A stretch of DNA of 38,581 nt from Fidelibacterota bacterium. Lineage in GTDB: Bacteria; Fidelibacterota; Marinisomatia; SCGC-AAA003-L08; JACNLC01. The number at the start of each line of letters is the position of its first letter. Positions within the stretch are counted from its first letter, which is position 1. The stretch is from assembly GCA_013204025.1 (NCBI GenBank), contig JABMOW010000149.1:1-38581 (forward strand). Reading direction: 5' to 3'. This document shows, piece after piece, positions 1 through 7,696 of this stretch. A program made the position numbers and the translations under genes. The notes beneath the pieces were generated by a model. It searched no databases and had not been told where the DNA came from. It saw only the letters and a list, made by a program, of their open reading frames with translations.

Positions 1-392
1 TGCCATTCCAAACCTGGAGATACATCGCCTAAGGTAACATTATAGATGACGTGTGACTGCGATGTATCATACAGTCTAAAAGTGGGGATATCACCATCTT
101 GAAGATACCCAACCGTCCAATCTTCGTTTTCATCTCCCATTGCAGGAATCGTTGTGAAGGGTCCGGTCCATTGAACAGCACCAACGCATGTGCTGCCATT
201 AAAGACGGCAATCCAATCATCAATAGTGAGATCAATACCATCGATGGTACCAGATTCTACAAAATAAAATGCTTGAAGTGAGGATTGATTAAATTGGAAT
301 TCAGCAGGTGGTTCATCTTGTGCGGAGGCATAACTGAGGAACATTACGCCAATACCGATGACTGTGATTAATTTCCTGATAAAAGCTGACAT
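1..392 (-). CDS. Secreted protein, N-terminal part (runs off left edge)
   Basis: The reading frame opens at an ATG at 390-392 and stays open to base 1, so only about 130 residues are seen. It begins with a signal peptide (MSAFIRKL, a hydrophobic stretch, then ASAQ at about residues 22-25). The mature part has a module I recognise from many Marinimicrobia secreted proteins: FNQSSLQAFYF, then IDGIDL, DDWIAVFNG, CVGAVQW, PAMGDENED and GDIPTFRLYD. It is probably a beta-sandwich domain for the cell surface or secretion; no enzyme motif is visible. The upstream 393-667 is AT-rich and should hold its promoter. Proteins with this module often end in a dockerin or a sorting domain, but that end lies outside the window. 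The frame and signal peptide are clear; the function is unknown. Confidence 0.85.
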   Translation of the reverse strand, partial: MSAFIRKLITVIGIGVMFLSYASAQDEPPAEFQFNQSSLQAFYFVESGTIDGIDLTIDDWIAVFNGSTCVGAVQWTGPFTTIPAMGDENEDWTVGYLQDGDIPTFRLYDTSQSHVIYNVTLGDVSPGLEW

Positions 393-667
393 AACTGAAA
401 TCTCCTTCACTGGGAATTTTGTTAATAATTTTTGGGCGCAATTAGATATTAATAAAGTACTACTTTATCCTTACCTATCCAAATGTTTAGTTGTAAATAA
501 TTGAAATAAGACAGCTATAAATAAATGACTTATCTAAGGTATCAATCGTTTAAAATGAAACGACAAAATTATTTATTCCATTATGGTTATATTAATATAA
601 ACTAATTATTTCTTTTTCTCTGTACAATCATCCATATTTTTATACTGATATTTAAAAAGTTGAAAGA
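393..667. other. AT-rich intergenic region
   Basis: About 275 bases lie between the start of the left-edge secreted gene and the stop of the DUF4920 lipoprotein gene, both on the minus strand. The sequence is strongly AT-rich with no convincing ORF, hairpin with a T-tract, or RNA gene. It probably holds the promoter of the left-edge gene. Confidence 0.5.
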
Positions 668-1099
668 TCAGTTTTGCAGAGATTTTTGTAGTTTCACTCC
701 GCTCGCAATAATTTGATAATATTCTTGGATAATTGCATTACCCTGTTCATCCGTATCTTCATAGGTTTCTTTTGTAAATATCCCCTGGATAGTAGCCTTT
801 CTTCCAGCACCATCTTTCGGCATAAAAAATGAATAATCTTTAAATCTCACAGTCATGACATCTTCACCGTCTTTGATATCCATCCAACATCCTTTTTTCT
901 GACAGATTTCTATGGCAATTCCTTCAGTCAAAAACTCTAAGCCGATATTTTCATCTTTCAAGGCTAAAATGTCCGAAAGAGAAGTAATATTTTCAAATGT
1001 TATTGCATCTCCAAATGAATCTGCTGAAGCATCTCCAGATGACTCGCCGTTACAACCGAAAATAAATACTGAAATCAGCAAAGTAAAATAATATTTCAA
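668..1099 (-). CDS. DUF4920 family lipoprotein
   Basis: This 143-residue protein has a lipoprotein signal ending in a cysteine at residue 16 (VFIFGC), so it is probably lipid-anchored in the periplasm. Residues about 33-140 match the DUF4920 pattern: a small OB-like beta domain with IEICQKKGCWMDI, VRFKDYSFFMPKD and an ATIQGIF strand. The role of the family is not established; the CQKKGCW pair may bind metal or form a disulfide. The start codon is TTG (1097-1099). An AAGGA Shine-Dalgarno lies inside the last codons of the preceding gene, whose stop (1101-1103) is one base away, so the two are probably translated together with the PepSY-like gene. Confidence 0.8.
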   Translation of the reverse strand: MKYYFTLLISVFIFGCNGESSGDASADSFGDAITFENITSLSDILALKDENIGLEFLTEGIAIEICQKKGCWMDIKDGEDVMTVRFKDYSFFMPKDGAGRKATIQGIFTKETYEDTDEQGNAIIQEYYQIIASGVKLQKSLQN

Positions 1100-1100
1100 T

Positions 1101-1523
1101 TTAGCATTCCTTTTTTTTTATACTTTTAGGTTTCATGATACCAATAAACAGATAAATTCCGCTTATACTATATAATATCAACGCAACTGATATTAGATCA
1201 TAATAGATCCATGCCCACTTTCCGAAAAACGTTCCGGAATGCAAATCATACATTAGCCAAGACAATGGGACTGAGTTTGCATCCTTCTGAAAACTAGACG
1301 TAGTTCCCTGTGCTTGTCTCATTGTATCTAATCGATATTGATATTGGGGGGGTAGGATTGAGGTGGTGATTCGAGTTCGTGAAAAAAAATGAGTGTCATG
1401 CTCGTGAATTAATACTATACCTGTGATTGATATAATAATTAATATTATACTCGTTAGGATCATAAACCATTTCCATGATCCGAATGAATATCTATGGATT
1501 AATTTCCAAGTTCTGTATTTCAT
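1101..1523 (-). CDS. PepSY-associated TM-helix-like membrane protein
   Basis: About 140 residues from the preferred ATG at 1521-1523 (MKYRTWKLIHRYSFGSW). An earlier in-frame ATG at 1568 would add 15 residues unlike the family. It has an N-terminal RxxHRY-type segment, a first membrane helix (about residues 18-40), a periplasmic loop containing SWLMYDLHSGTFFGKWAWIYYD, a second helix (about 105-130) and a basic tail. This is the layout of short PepSY_TM proteins related to iron-uptake or redox membrane proteins, with the LHSGTFFG.W..Y motif typical of the family. It probably forms an operon with the lipoprotein gene one base downstream. The substrate is unknown. Confidence 0.7.
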   Translation of the reverse strand: MKYRTWKLIHRYSFGSWKWFMILTSIILIIISITGIVLIHEHDTHFFSRTRITTSILPPQYQYRLDTMRQAQGTTSSFQKDANSVPLSWLMYDLHSGTFFGKWAWIYYDLISVALILYSISGIYLFIGIMKPKSIKKKEC

Positions 1524-1616
1524 TTTCCGTTGCGCATAATTCGTTTCACAGCAAAAATACTGAACCAAAATTTATTATGTTTGTCATCAAACTGATGACG
1601 ATTAATTTAATTATCC

Positions 1617-1829
1617 TCAGCCGAAGGAACTACCAGCTGGAGCCCTACAGCCTGCTGGTTTCGAAGTAGTAGTTGTGTTTCCAAATGAAATTTTTGTAGT
1701 TAGCAAACGTTTGACTTCTTTTTTATTACAGTAGTTACAATTGACATCGGAGTCAGGTACAGAAGAAGAAAGTACTAGTGTATTAAAAACTTTACCGCAA
1801 GAATTACATTTATACTCGTAAATGGGCAA
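1617..1829 (-). CDS. FmdB-type zinc ribbon protein
   Basis: This 70-residue protein starts MPIYEYKCNSCGKVF and has two CxxC knuckles (C8/C11 and C31/C34), the diagnostic zinc ribbon of the FmdB/CxxC_CXXC_SSSS family. The tail is low-complexity (Thr/Ser, then AGCRAPAGSSFG), as is usual. FmdB was named as a putative regulator of formamidase, but most members are small zinc proteins of unknown role. The gene lies 35 bases after the DUF302 gene in the same direction and is probably cotranscribed with it. Confidence 0.85.
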   Translation of the reverse strand: MPIYEYKCNSCGKVFNTLVLSSSVPDSDVNCNYCNKKEVKRLLTTKISFGNTTTTSKPAGCRAPAGSSFG

Positions 1830-1864
1830 TTAAATACTCCTTATTGATCGTTTATATCGTACAG

Positions 1865-2251
1865 CTAAATTGTATCAATTGATTTTTTTAACAGAATGTT
1901 AACTTCTTTAGCAAAACCGATAAGGTCTTCTCTTCCTGTAATATCTAACATTTTTTCAGCATCAATCGCTCCGACGCGGACGGTCCCATCCTGATTATCT
2001 TCAATGATAACATTGCAAGGTAATAGAAGTCCAATATCGGGTTCAAGTGTTAATGCTTGATGTGCAAACTGAGGATTACACGCTCCCAGTATTTTGTATG
2101 GCTTAAACTCCACATCCAATTTGTTTTTCATAGTTTGGCGGACATCAATCTCTGTAACGACACCAAATCCATTTTCTACTAACGTTTCCCGTATGCGTTG
2201 ATCGATCTGATTAAAATCATCTTTTAAAATTCGAAAATACCCGTATGACAT
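1865..2251 (-). CDS. DUF302 domain protein
   Basis: The start is placed at the ATG at 2249-2251 (MSYGYFRILK), because a GGAG Shine-Dalgarno sits six bases before it; the ATG at 2263 has no ribosome-binding site. The 128-residue protein is a full-length DUF302 domain: an amphipathic first helix, then VVTEIDVRQTMKNKL, FKPYKILGACNPQFAHQAL, IGLLLPCNVII and VGAIDAEKML. The family is an alpha/beta fold often found beside sulfur and thioredoxin-related genes; a heme- or nucleotide-related role has been suggested but not settled. Two cysteines (in LGACNP and LLPCN) sit in the conserved positions. It is encoded downstream of an ArsR regulator, which may control it. Confidence 0.85.
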   Translation of the reverse strand: MSYGYFRILKDDFNQIDQRIRETLVENGFGVVTEIDVRQTMKNKLDVEFKPYKILGACNPQFAHQALTLEPDIGLLLPCNVIIEDNQDGTVRVGAIDAEKMLDITGREDLIGFAKEVNILLKKSIDTI

Positions 2252-2454
2252 TTTAGGCTCCATTGTAAATTTGTTATAATTAACATTCTTTATGCGTTTG
2301 CACGATTAGTTTAAATATTACTAGTGATTGAGTTTTCACACCACCACAAAACTGATCAGAACGACAGTGCTGGATTTTAGATTATGTTTAAGGTAAAAAG
2401 TTACAGAAGATGGTGAATAAAAGTGGAGATTTTTTAAGGATGAGGAAAGAAGTC

Positions 2455-2521
2455 ACCCATCATAGTAGCCAAAACCAAGAATAGTAGTTTGCTAAACCGG
2501 TTCTGGCTACTAAAGATGGGT
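2455..2521. repeat. Long imperfect inverted repeat (hairpin)
   Basis: The left arm 2455-2476 and right arm 2499-2521 are inverted copies (ACCCATC, AGTAGCCA and AACC blocks pair; one internal bulge and one mismatch), with a loop of about 22 bases. It lies 19 bases past the stop of the ArsR gene and before the DUF302 gene. There is no T-tract on either side, so it is not a standard intrinsic terminator. It could be an mRNA-stabilising 3' hairpin, a small palindromic repeat element or an operator. Confidence 0.65.
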
Positions 2522-2539
2522 ATCGAAAACTGTTAACTC

Positions 2540-2836
2540 TTATTTACCAGGAGTACAGTCTCGAACGCAATTGATGATTCCTGCGATGATATCAGTGTTT
2601 TTCCGGTAGTAAATAAAATTTTTCTCCCGGCGTTTGTTAACAAGATTGTGAACCAATAGCAATTTGAGATGCTGACTGGTAACAGCTTGTTGTAACCTGA
2701 TATGCTTCTGGATAGAACTTACGTTCTGTTCACCATCACCCAGAAATTCAACAATTTTCATTCGTACTGGATGGGCCAGTACCTTGAGCGTTTTCGCCGC
2801 CAACGTGAGTTTATCTAGTGTTAGTTCCTTAGCCAT
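2540..2836 (-). CDS. ArsR-family winged-helix transcriptional regulator
   Basis: This 98-residue protein has the ArsR/SmtB fold: helix KTLKVLAHPVRMKIVEFL, then the helix-turn-helix VSSIQKHIRLQQAVTSQHLKLL, the wing VNKRREKNFIYYRKN and a final helix IIAGIINCVRDC. The usual metal motif in the recognition helix (ELCVCDL) is absent; the only cysteines are the pair near the C-terminus (INCVRDC). These could sense metal, or thiol or persulfide state, across the dimer, which is inference only. It probably represses itself and the downstream DUF302/FmdB genes. No strong Shine-Dalgarno precedes the ATG. Confidence 0.88.
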   Translation of the reverse strand: MAKELTLDKLTLAAKTLKVLAHPVRMKIVEFLGDGEQNVSSIQKHIRLQQAVTSQHLKLLLVHNLVNKRREKNFIYYRKNTDIIAGIINCVRDCTPGK

Positions 2837-2921
2837 AATGGCAAATATAATAATATTTCAATAAAGAAAAAAAGTAGAATCCCCTACTAAATTATATACG
2901 ACCAAATTTTTCCGATAAGAT

Positions 2922-2948
2922 AAAAAAAGATCACAGGATATTGTGATC
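2922..2948 (-). terminator. Probable intrinsic terminator of trhP
   Basis: On the minus strand a perfect 7-bp stem (GATCACA / TGTGATC) around a 6-base loop is followed at once by seven T residues (the A-run at 2922-2928). It lies about 170 bases after the trhP stop codon. The palindrome could also act as an operator for the ArsR gene, whose start is about 90 bases away, but the T-tract favours termination. Confidence 0.6.
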
Positions 2949-3117
2949 AAAATTGCTATAACACTTTTATTTACAGTGTCTTATCTGAAGATTAATTCGC
3001 ATATTATATCTGTGTAATAAATAAAATCTTTCTTTTTCAAAAGCAATAAATATCAATAAATATTTCCAAGAAAATTTATTTTATATTTATGTTTTATCTA
3101 TTTCGTATTTGTGGATT

Positions 3118-4449
3118 TCAATGATGAGTTTCCTGAGGATAGAGTTTTCGCCGGATGACAGCAAAATTACCTGGATTGGAAGGATAGTGAAATCCATATC
3201 TCCCTGCCCCACCGTGTCCGACATCAACACTATTATGCTTCATGTCAAACAATTCATGAATAATAAATTTTTCCGTTTTTAGTGGAGTAACAATTTCCAC
3301 TTCACTTCCGATAGTAATTCGGTTTTTAGCTTCAAATTCCAGATATTTATTTTGTTCATCATATGTACATTCCATCCCCACCGCTTTATGAGTTCTCTCC
3401 AGAGAACGAGAATCATGATAGTTCTCACCGAATTCTCGGGGATTCCGTGTATAAAATCCAGTTGTATATCCTCGGTTGGATAGTGCCTGAAGATCTTCCA
3501 AATTTGTGGCGTCAAATGGTTTTCCTGCAGTCATATTATCAATAGCTTTTCGATATGGACGAGTGACCATGGCAGCATAATACTCTGATTTTGTCCTGCC
3601 TTCTATTTTAAAACTAATTACTCCCGAGTCGCGTAATTCTTTCAATAATTCAACAGCACAAAGATCTTTGGAATTAAACATGTACGTCCCGTATGAGTCT
3701 TCCTGAAGAGAAAATTTTTCCTCTGGACGATGTTCTTCGCGGACAATCAGATTATTGGGGATTGGATTTTCTGAGGTAAATGCAGATTTCTGTGATTCTT
3801 CCTGCGCTCTCATACTTTTAGGATCTTCCTCTACCGAATACTGCCATCTGCAGGAGTTTGTACAGGTTCCCTGATTGGCATCTCGGTGATTCATGTAATT
3901 GGTGATGAGGCAACGTCCTGAATAGGCGATACAGATTGCTCCATGTACAAAACACTCCAACTCAACATCTGGTACTTGCTCATGGATTTCCCTAATTTCT
4001 TTGATGCTGAGCTCCCGGGATAAGATAATTCGCTTCACTCCCAAATCCCGCCAGAACTGAACAGTGGTCCAATTGGTCACATTTGCCTGAGTAGATAAGT
4101 GAATAGGAATTTCAGGATATCTTTTTAGAGCAATATTCACCAGTCCCGGGTCTGCCATGATCAATCCGTCTGGTTTCCATTGAACTACTTTTTCAAGTTC
4201 TTTGAGGAATGAATTAATTTTGGTGTTGTGAGCGAAAATATTCAAGGTTAGGTAGAGCTTTTTACCCAATTCGTGAGTGTATTGGATTCCCTGTTGAAGT
4301 GTTTTTTCATCAAAATCATTTTCACGTGTTCTGAGTGAAAATTTCGGGACACCGGCATAAACTGCGTCTGCACCATATGCCAACGCATATTTCAGTTTGA
4401 GGAGATTCCCAGCGGGAGATAATAATTCAGGTTTTATTAAGTTTTCCAT
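3118..4449 (-). CDS. trhP: tRNA 5-hydroxyuridine synthesis protein TrhP (U32 family, YegQ)
   Basis: The 443-residue protein belongs to the U32 'collagenase-like' family and matches TrhP/YegQ, which takes part in prephenate-dependent hydroxylation of uridine 34 in some tRNAs. It has PELLSPAGNLLKLKYALAYGADAVYAG at the start of the TIM-barrel-like domain, the family signature ECFVHGAICIAYSGRC at about residues 163-179, then GTCTNSCRW, whose cysteines fit the iron-sulfur site proposed for the family. Next come REEHRPEEKFSLQED, GTYMFNSKDLCA and FKIEGRTKSEYY, in the order of E. coli YegQ. The C-terminal beta domain is present, so the protein is full length. It is divergent from rnhA, with a shared promoter region at 4450-4574. 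Confidence 0.9.
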   Translation of the reverse strand: MENLIKPELLSPAGNLLKLKYALAYGADAVYAGVPKFSLRTRENDFDEKTLQQGIQYTHELGKKLYLTLNIFAHNTKINSFLKELEKVVQWKPDGLIMADPGLVNIALKRYPEIPIHLSTQANVTNWTTVQFWRDLGVKRIILSRELSIKEIREIHEQVPDVELECFVHGAICIAYSGRCLITNYMNHRDANQGTCTNSCRWQYSVEEDPKSMRAQEESQKSAFTSENPIPNNLIVREEHRPEEKFSLQEDSYGTYMFNSKDLCAVELLKELRDSGVISFKIEGRTKSEYYAAMVTRPYRKAIDNMTAGKPFDATNLEDLQALSNRGYTTGFYTRNPREFGENYHDSRSLERTHKAVGMECTYDEQNKYLEFEAKNRITIGSEVEIVTPLKTEKFIIHELFDMKHNSVDVGHGGAGRYGFHYPSNPGNFAVIRRKLYPQETHH

Positions 4450-4574
4450 TGGCTAAAATTACGGTTTCCTTTCTGTTCACTGAGGTGTTGAAATATGATT
4501 AATTATTTGGATTTAATGAACGGAAACCGGATATACTGTTATTAATCAAAGGAGTGTTGTTTTTAGATTAAGTC

Positions 4575-5018
4575 ATGCATAAACAGTTAAAAGAAGTAGA
4601 GATTTTCACGGACGGAGCCTGTAAAGGTAACCCGGGGCCCGGTGGTTGGGGTGCGATATTAAGATTTGTAGGACGGGAAAAGGAGATCAAAGGTGGGACT
4701 TCCTTGACCACAAATAATATCATGGAACTGACAGCAGTGATTGAAGCTCTATCTCTTCTACGAGAACCTTGTAAAGTGACCATAACCACTGATTCTTCCT
4801 ACGTAAAAAATGGAATTACTATGTGGATTCACAACTGGAAAAAAAATGGCTGGAAAACCGCCGCAAAAAAATCGGTGAAAAACCAAGAACTTTGGATTGC
4901 CTTGGATGAAAAATCCCGCAATCATGAAGTATCGTGGAACTGGGTGAAGGGTCATGCGGGTCATCCGGAAAACGAACGGGCTGATGAACTGGCAAATCTT
5001 GGAATACCAGGTCAATAA
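4575..5018 (+). CDS. rnhA: Ribonuclease HI
   Basis: The 147-residue protein cleaves the RNA strand of RNA-DNA hybrids. It has [20 protein letters not shown] with the first catalytic Asp, [13 protein letters not shown] with the catalytic Glu, [12 protein letters not shown] with the second Asp, the basic handle [16 protein letters not shown] typical of the E. coli-type enzyme, and [18 protein letters not shown] with the catalytic His and last Asp. All active-site residues are present. A stop codon just upstream fixes the ATG as first possible start; an AAAGGAG motif lies about 20 bases before it, farther than usual. Confidence 0.95.
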   Translation: MHKQLKEVEIFTDGACKGNPGPGGWGAILRFVGREKEIKGGTSLTTNNIMELTAVIEALSLLREPCKVTITTDSSYVKNGITMWIHNWKKNGWKTAAKKSVKNQELWIALDEKSRNHEVSWNWVKGHAGHPENERADELANLGIPGQ

Positions 5019-5048
5019 CAGAATTTGCTTATAATTTGAAAATGATAT

Positions 5049-6470
5049 TCAATATGTCGGTAAAGTTTGATCTATTTCTTTTGCCCATGCATTGATCCCG
5101 CCCAGAAGATTTTTTACATCTTTAAATTGATGATTTGCTAAAAATTCACATACTTGTTCTGATCGGACACCCGTTCTACAAAAAATGATGACTTCTTCTT
5201 CTGGATTAAAATCATCCAATCGCGAAGGTAATTCATGTGTGGGGATATGTATGGCGCCAGGTAGCTGAGAGATATTCAATTCAAATTCCTCACGCACATC
5301 AATGAGTTTGAAAGCGGATTGATCTTCAAATTTTTCAGCTAAATCCCGAACCGTAATATCAGCAAATTCTTTTTTTAATAATTGACCAGGCACTCCGCAA
5401 AACTCCACATAATCAATGAGTTGTTTTATTTCGGGATAATCTCCGCAGATCTTGCATTTCGGATTCCGTTTCACCCTCAGTTCAGTAAATTCACTGTCAA
5501 GAGCCTCGAATATCATAATTTTACCGGAGAGTGGTTGTCCAATCTCCAAGATAATTTTCAATGCTTCGTTTGCCTGGAGCGTCCCGATAATCCCGGGTAG
5601 CACCCCAAGCACCCCCCCCTCCGCACATGAGGGCACCAAGTGGGGTGGCGGCGGTTCGGGATAAAGACAACGATAACAAGGTCCCCCCTCGTAATTAAAC
5701 ACGGATACTTGTCCGTCAAATCGGTAAATACTCCCATAAACATACGGTTTTTTCAATAGGACACACGCATCATTCACCAGATATCGGGTGGGAAAATTAT
5801 CCGTGCCATCCACAATCAGGTCATATTGTTCGATAATTTCCAGAGCGTTGTCTGATTGTAAAGGTATTTCGTGAGCAATCACATTCACATGCGGATTGAG
5901 ATCCTTCAATCGGCTTTTGGCAGATTGGACTTTGGAACAGCCCTCGTGACTAACGCCAAAAATGATCTGCCGCTGCAAGTTGGAAATATCCACAACATCA
6001 AAATCCACTAACCCAATGGTCCCCACGCCTGCGGCTGTGAGATACAGCGCTACTGGGCTACCCAAACCTCCCGTTCCAACAATCAACACTTTAGCCGCTT
6101 TCAACTTTCTCTGACCATCAACTCCCACTTCCGGCAAGTGCAGGTGACGACTGTAACGGATAAACTCCTTTGGGTACAAGAGTGGGAGTGAGTTTTCACT
6201 TCCTCCTGCAATGGCGGGAATAATCCTCACATCCGCACCGGATTCTAAAACCGTTTCCATGCCATCCAGCTGATTGATATTATCTCCGTTTACATACAAA
6301 TTCACAAAATTCCTGAGCTCTCCGTTTTCAGCCAATATATGCTGCTTTAAATCCGGGTGAATAGAGAACAGCTCAGCCAGTACCTCTCCTATGGATGAAC
6401 CAGTTATATCCAATACTGATGCACCTCCAGTGAACCTGCGAAGTGGAGATGGAATACGCAATCGACTCAT
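5049..6470 (-). CDS. moeB: CysO/MoaD-like sulfur carrier fused to MoeB/ThiF adenylyltransferase and rhodanese
   Basis: Three domains in 473 residues. Residues 1-90 are a ubiquitin-fold sulfur carrier closest to mycobacterial CysO (IPSPLRRFTGG, RNFVNLYVNGD, VRIIPAIAGG), ending in Gly89-Gly90. Residues about 97-345 are an E1-like adenylyltransferase starting YSRHLHLPEVG, with nucleotide loop GTGGLGSP (132-139), DNFPTRYLVND and zinc ligands C265/C268 and C339/C342. Residues about 370-470 are a rhodanese with the active-site loop CRTGVRS (C431). The E1 would adenylate a carrier's GG terminus and the rhodanese would thiolate it. The carrier's GG is internal here, so it would need cleavage or would act on other carriers. 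It is the last gene of the cysteine operon, with an AAGGAG Shine-Dalgarno. A role in molybdopterin synthesis is possible, but context favours cysteine. Confidence 0.92.
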   Translation of the reverse strand: MSRLRIPSPLRRFTGGASVLDITGSSIGEVLAELFSIHPDLKQHILAENGELRNFVNLYVNGDNINQLDGMETVLESGADVRIIPAIAGGSENSLPLLYPKEFIRYSRHLHLPEVGVDGQRKLKAAKVLIVGTGGLGSPVALYLTAAGVGTIGLVDFDVVDISNLQRQIIFGVSHEGCSKVQSAKSRLKDLNPHVNVIAHEIPLQSDNALEIIEQYDLIVDGTDNFPTRYLVNDACVLLKKPYVYGSIYRFDGQVSVFNYEGGPCYRCLYPEPPPPHLVPSCAEGGVLGVLPGIIGTLQANEALKIILEIGQPLSGKIMIFEALDSEFTELRVKRNPKCKICGDYPEIKQLIDYVEFCGVPGQLLKKEFADITVRDLAEKFEDQSAFKLIDVREEFELNISQLPGAIHIPTHELPSRLDDFNPEEEVIIFCRTGVRSEQVCEFLANHQFKDVKNLLGGINAWAKEIDQTLPTY

Positions 6471-6503
6471 TATGTTTAACTCCTTAATTCTTTCGGTAAA
6501 ATA

Positions 6504-7013
6504 TTAAATGAAAAGTTGGATGTCTGCACCGGCAGCAAAATCCAGAAAAGTTGCAGCACCACCAACCGTGATACCCTCTATAAAATCATTTGTACTGAAT
6601 CCAAATACATCCATAGTCATCTGACAACTAATGAGTTCCACACCCGACTCTATGCAAATTGAACGCAATTCTTCCACGGTTGCAACACCTTTCTTTTTAA
6701 AGGTTTCCTTCATCAGTATGGTGGCAGCTGTTTCAAAACCAGGAATGTTACCCATCAACACATTCGGCAGAGGAATGTTAAGCCCCTGAACAAATTCTGG
6801 TCCGAAGGGAAGCTTCATGGGCATTGCTGGGTTTGTTTGCGGCGCCACTTTAGCAGTGATTTTCTTCTTCAACAAGGTAAGTCCGTAAAAAGTAAAAAAT
6901 ATTTTCACTTCCATATCAAGCGCTGCTGCAGTTGAAGCCAGAATAAACGGAGGATATGCCCAATCCAAAGTTCCTTTCGAAGCAATCAATGCCATTTTTT
7001 TCCGGTCTGCCAT
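6504..7013 (-). CDS. DsrE2-type sulfur relay protein (DsrE/DsrF/DrsH-like)
   Basis: The 169-residue protein matches the DrsE_2 family (DsrE2): MALIASKGTLDWAYPPFILASTAAAL, FFTFYGLTLL, MGNIPGFETAATILM and the family signature SCQMTMDVFGF, ending in GGAATFLDFAAGADIQLFI. C130 in SCQMTMD is the likely persulfide-carrying residue; C120 is a second candidate. DsrE2 proteins act with TusA and rhodaneses to pass sulfane sulfur. Lying three bases after tusA and before the rhodanese-containing gene, it most likely feeds sulfur to the CysO-E1-rhodanese protein. The family is cytoplasmic, sometimes membrane-associated; no membrane segment is obvious here. Confidence 0.88.
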   Translation of the reverse strand: MADRKKMALIASKGTLDWAYPPFILASTAAALDMEVKIFFTFYGLTLLKKKITAKVAPQTNPAMPMKLPFGPEFVQGLNIPLPNVLMGNIPGFETAATILMKETFKKKGVATVEELRSICIESGVELISCQMTMDVFGFSTNDFIEGITVGGAATFLDFAAGADIQLFI

Positions 7014-7016
7014 GGA

Positions 7017-7265
7017 TTAATTTACCTTTTTCTGAACAAAAAATAAGAATTCACCAATTGAAGGATCTTCACTCTGCTGTACGATGGGATTTCCCGTTTG
7101 TCGGGACCAGGCGTTAAAATCATTTATTGAACCAGGATCCGTGGTCATGATCTTTAATATTTCCCCTCCCCGCAATTCATTAATAACCTTAAAAGTTTTG
7201 ATCACTGGGAGCGGACAAGACAACCCCCGGCAATCCAGTACTTGATCTACTTGAATTTCGTTCAC
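7017..7265 (-). CDS. tusA: TusA-type sulfur carrier protein
   Basis: This 82-residue protein has the TusA/SirA fold: VLDCRGLSCPLPVIKTFKVI with the catalytic Cys17 in the CPLP motif, then GGEILKIMTTDPGSINDFNAWS and a final beta strand. TusA proteins carry a persulfide from a desulfurase or rhodanese to an acceptor. The start overlaps the stop of the JAMM protease gene by four bases (ATGA-type), so the two are translationally coupled. In this operon it is likely part of the relay from rhodanese and DsrE2 to the CysO-type carrier. Confidence 0.92.
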   Translation of the reverse strand: MNEIQVDQVLDCRGLSCPLPVIKTFKVINELRGGEILKIMTTDPGSINDFNAWSRQTGNPIVQQSEDPSIGEFLFFVQKKVN

Positions 7266-7696
7266 AAATTTTCCTTAATTTTAATTGTTTCCTGTTGAAA
7301 ACCCTGTCTGTCATGGCTGAGCTGCCAAGATCGGTAACTTTTTGATTTTCCCTTTCTCACAGAAATTATCACATAACTGAATCCGGGAAAGGCATGATCA
7401 CGGTCAAACTCACTGGGAATATCCGGGTGATCGGGATGTGAATGAACAATCCCAACAATGGATAATTCTCTGGATTCAGCTTCATCCTCTGCATGTTGAT
7501 AATCCATGGGATCAATCAAAAACCGGCGTTCCCGATTTGAAGATTTAGTATTCTTGCCTGGCAAGTATTCACTGACATCTGCCCCTCTATCATCAAATGT
7601 ACCCAATAAAAATCCGCAGGATTCATAGGGATATTCTGCTTCAGCCTGCCTGCAAAATTGAATGGCGATATCACCGGATAGCCGAATCTCATTCAT
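7262..7696 (-). CDS. mec: JAMM/MPN+ metalloprotease, Mec-like
   Basis: The 144-residue protein has a complete JAMM zinc-protease signature: Glu25 in YPYESCGFLLG, then HSHPDHPDIPSEFD giving His85, His87, Ser95 and Asp98. Bacterial members such as mycobacterial Mec+ hydrolyse the bond between cysteine and the C-terminal glycine of CysO. Its overlap with cysM (ATGA at 7693-7696) and its CysO-like partner downstream support that role. Because the carrier here is fused to an E1, the enzyme might also, or instead, cut after Gly-Gly to free the carrier; this is untested inference. Length and fold are normal for the family. Confidence 0.88.
   Translation of the reverse strand: MNEIRLSGDIAIQFCRQAEAEYPYESCGFLLGTFDDRGADVSEYLPGKNTKSSNRERRFLIDPMDYQHAEDEAESRELSIVGIVHSHPDHPDIPSEFDRDHAFPGFSYVIISVRKGKSKSYRSWQLSHDRQGFQQETIKIKENL

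Noticed and set aside
2929-2948. Palindrome GATCACA-N6-TGTGATC as a CRP/FNR-type operator
   Set aside because: The half-sites are inverted relative to the CRP consensus (TGTGA-N6-TCACA), and a T-tract directly follows on the minus strand, so terminator is the simpler call.
3660-3840. Apparent insertion of about 40 residues in TrhP after CRWQYSVEE
   Set aside because: E. coli YegQ has a comparable stretch at the same place before its RPGE segment, so this is normal for the subfamily.
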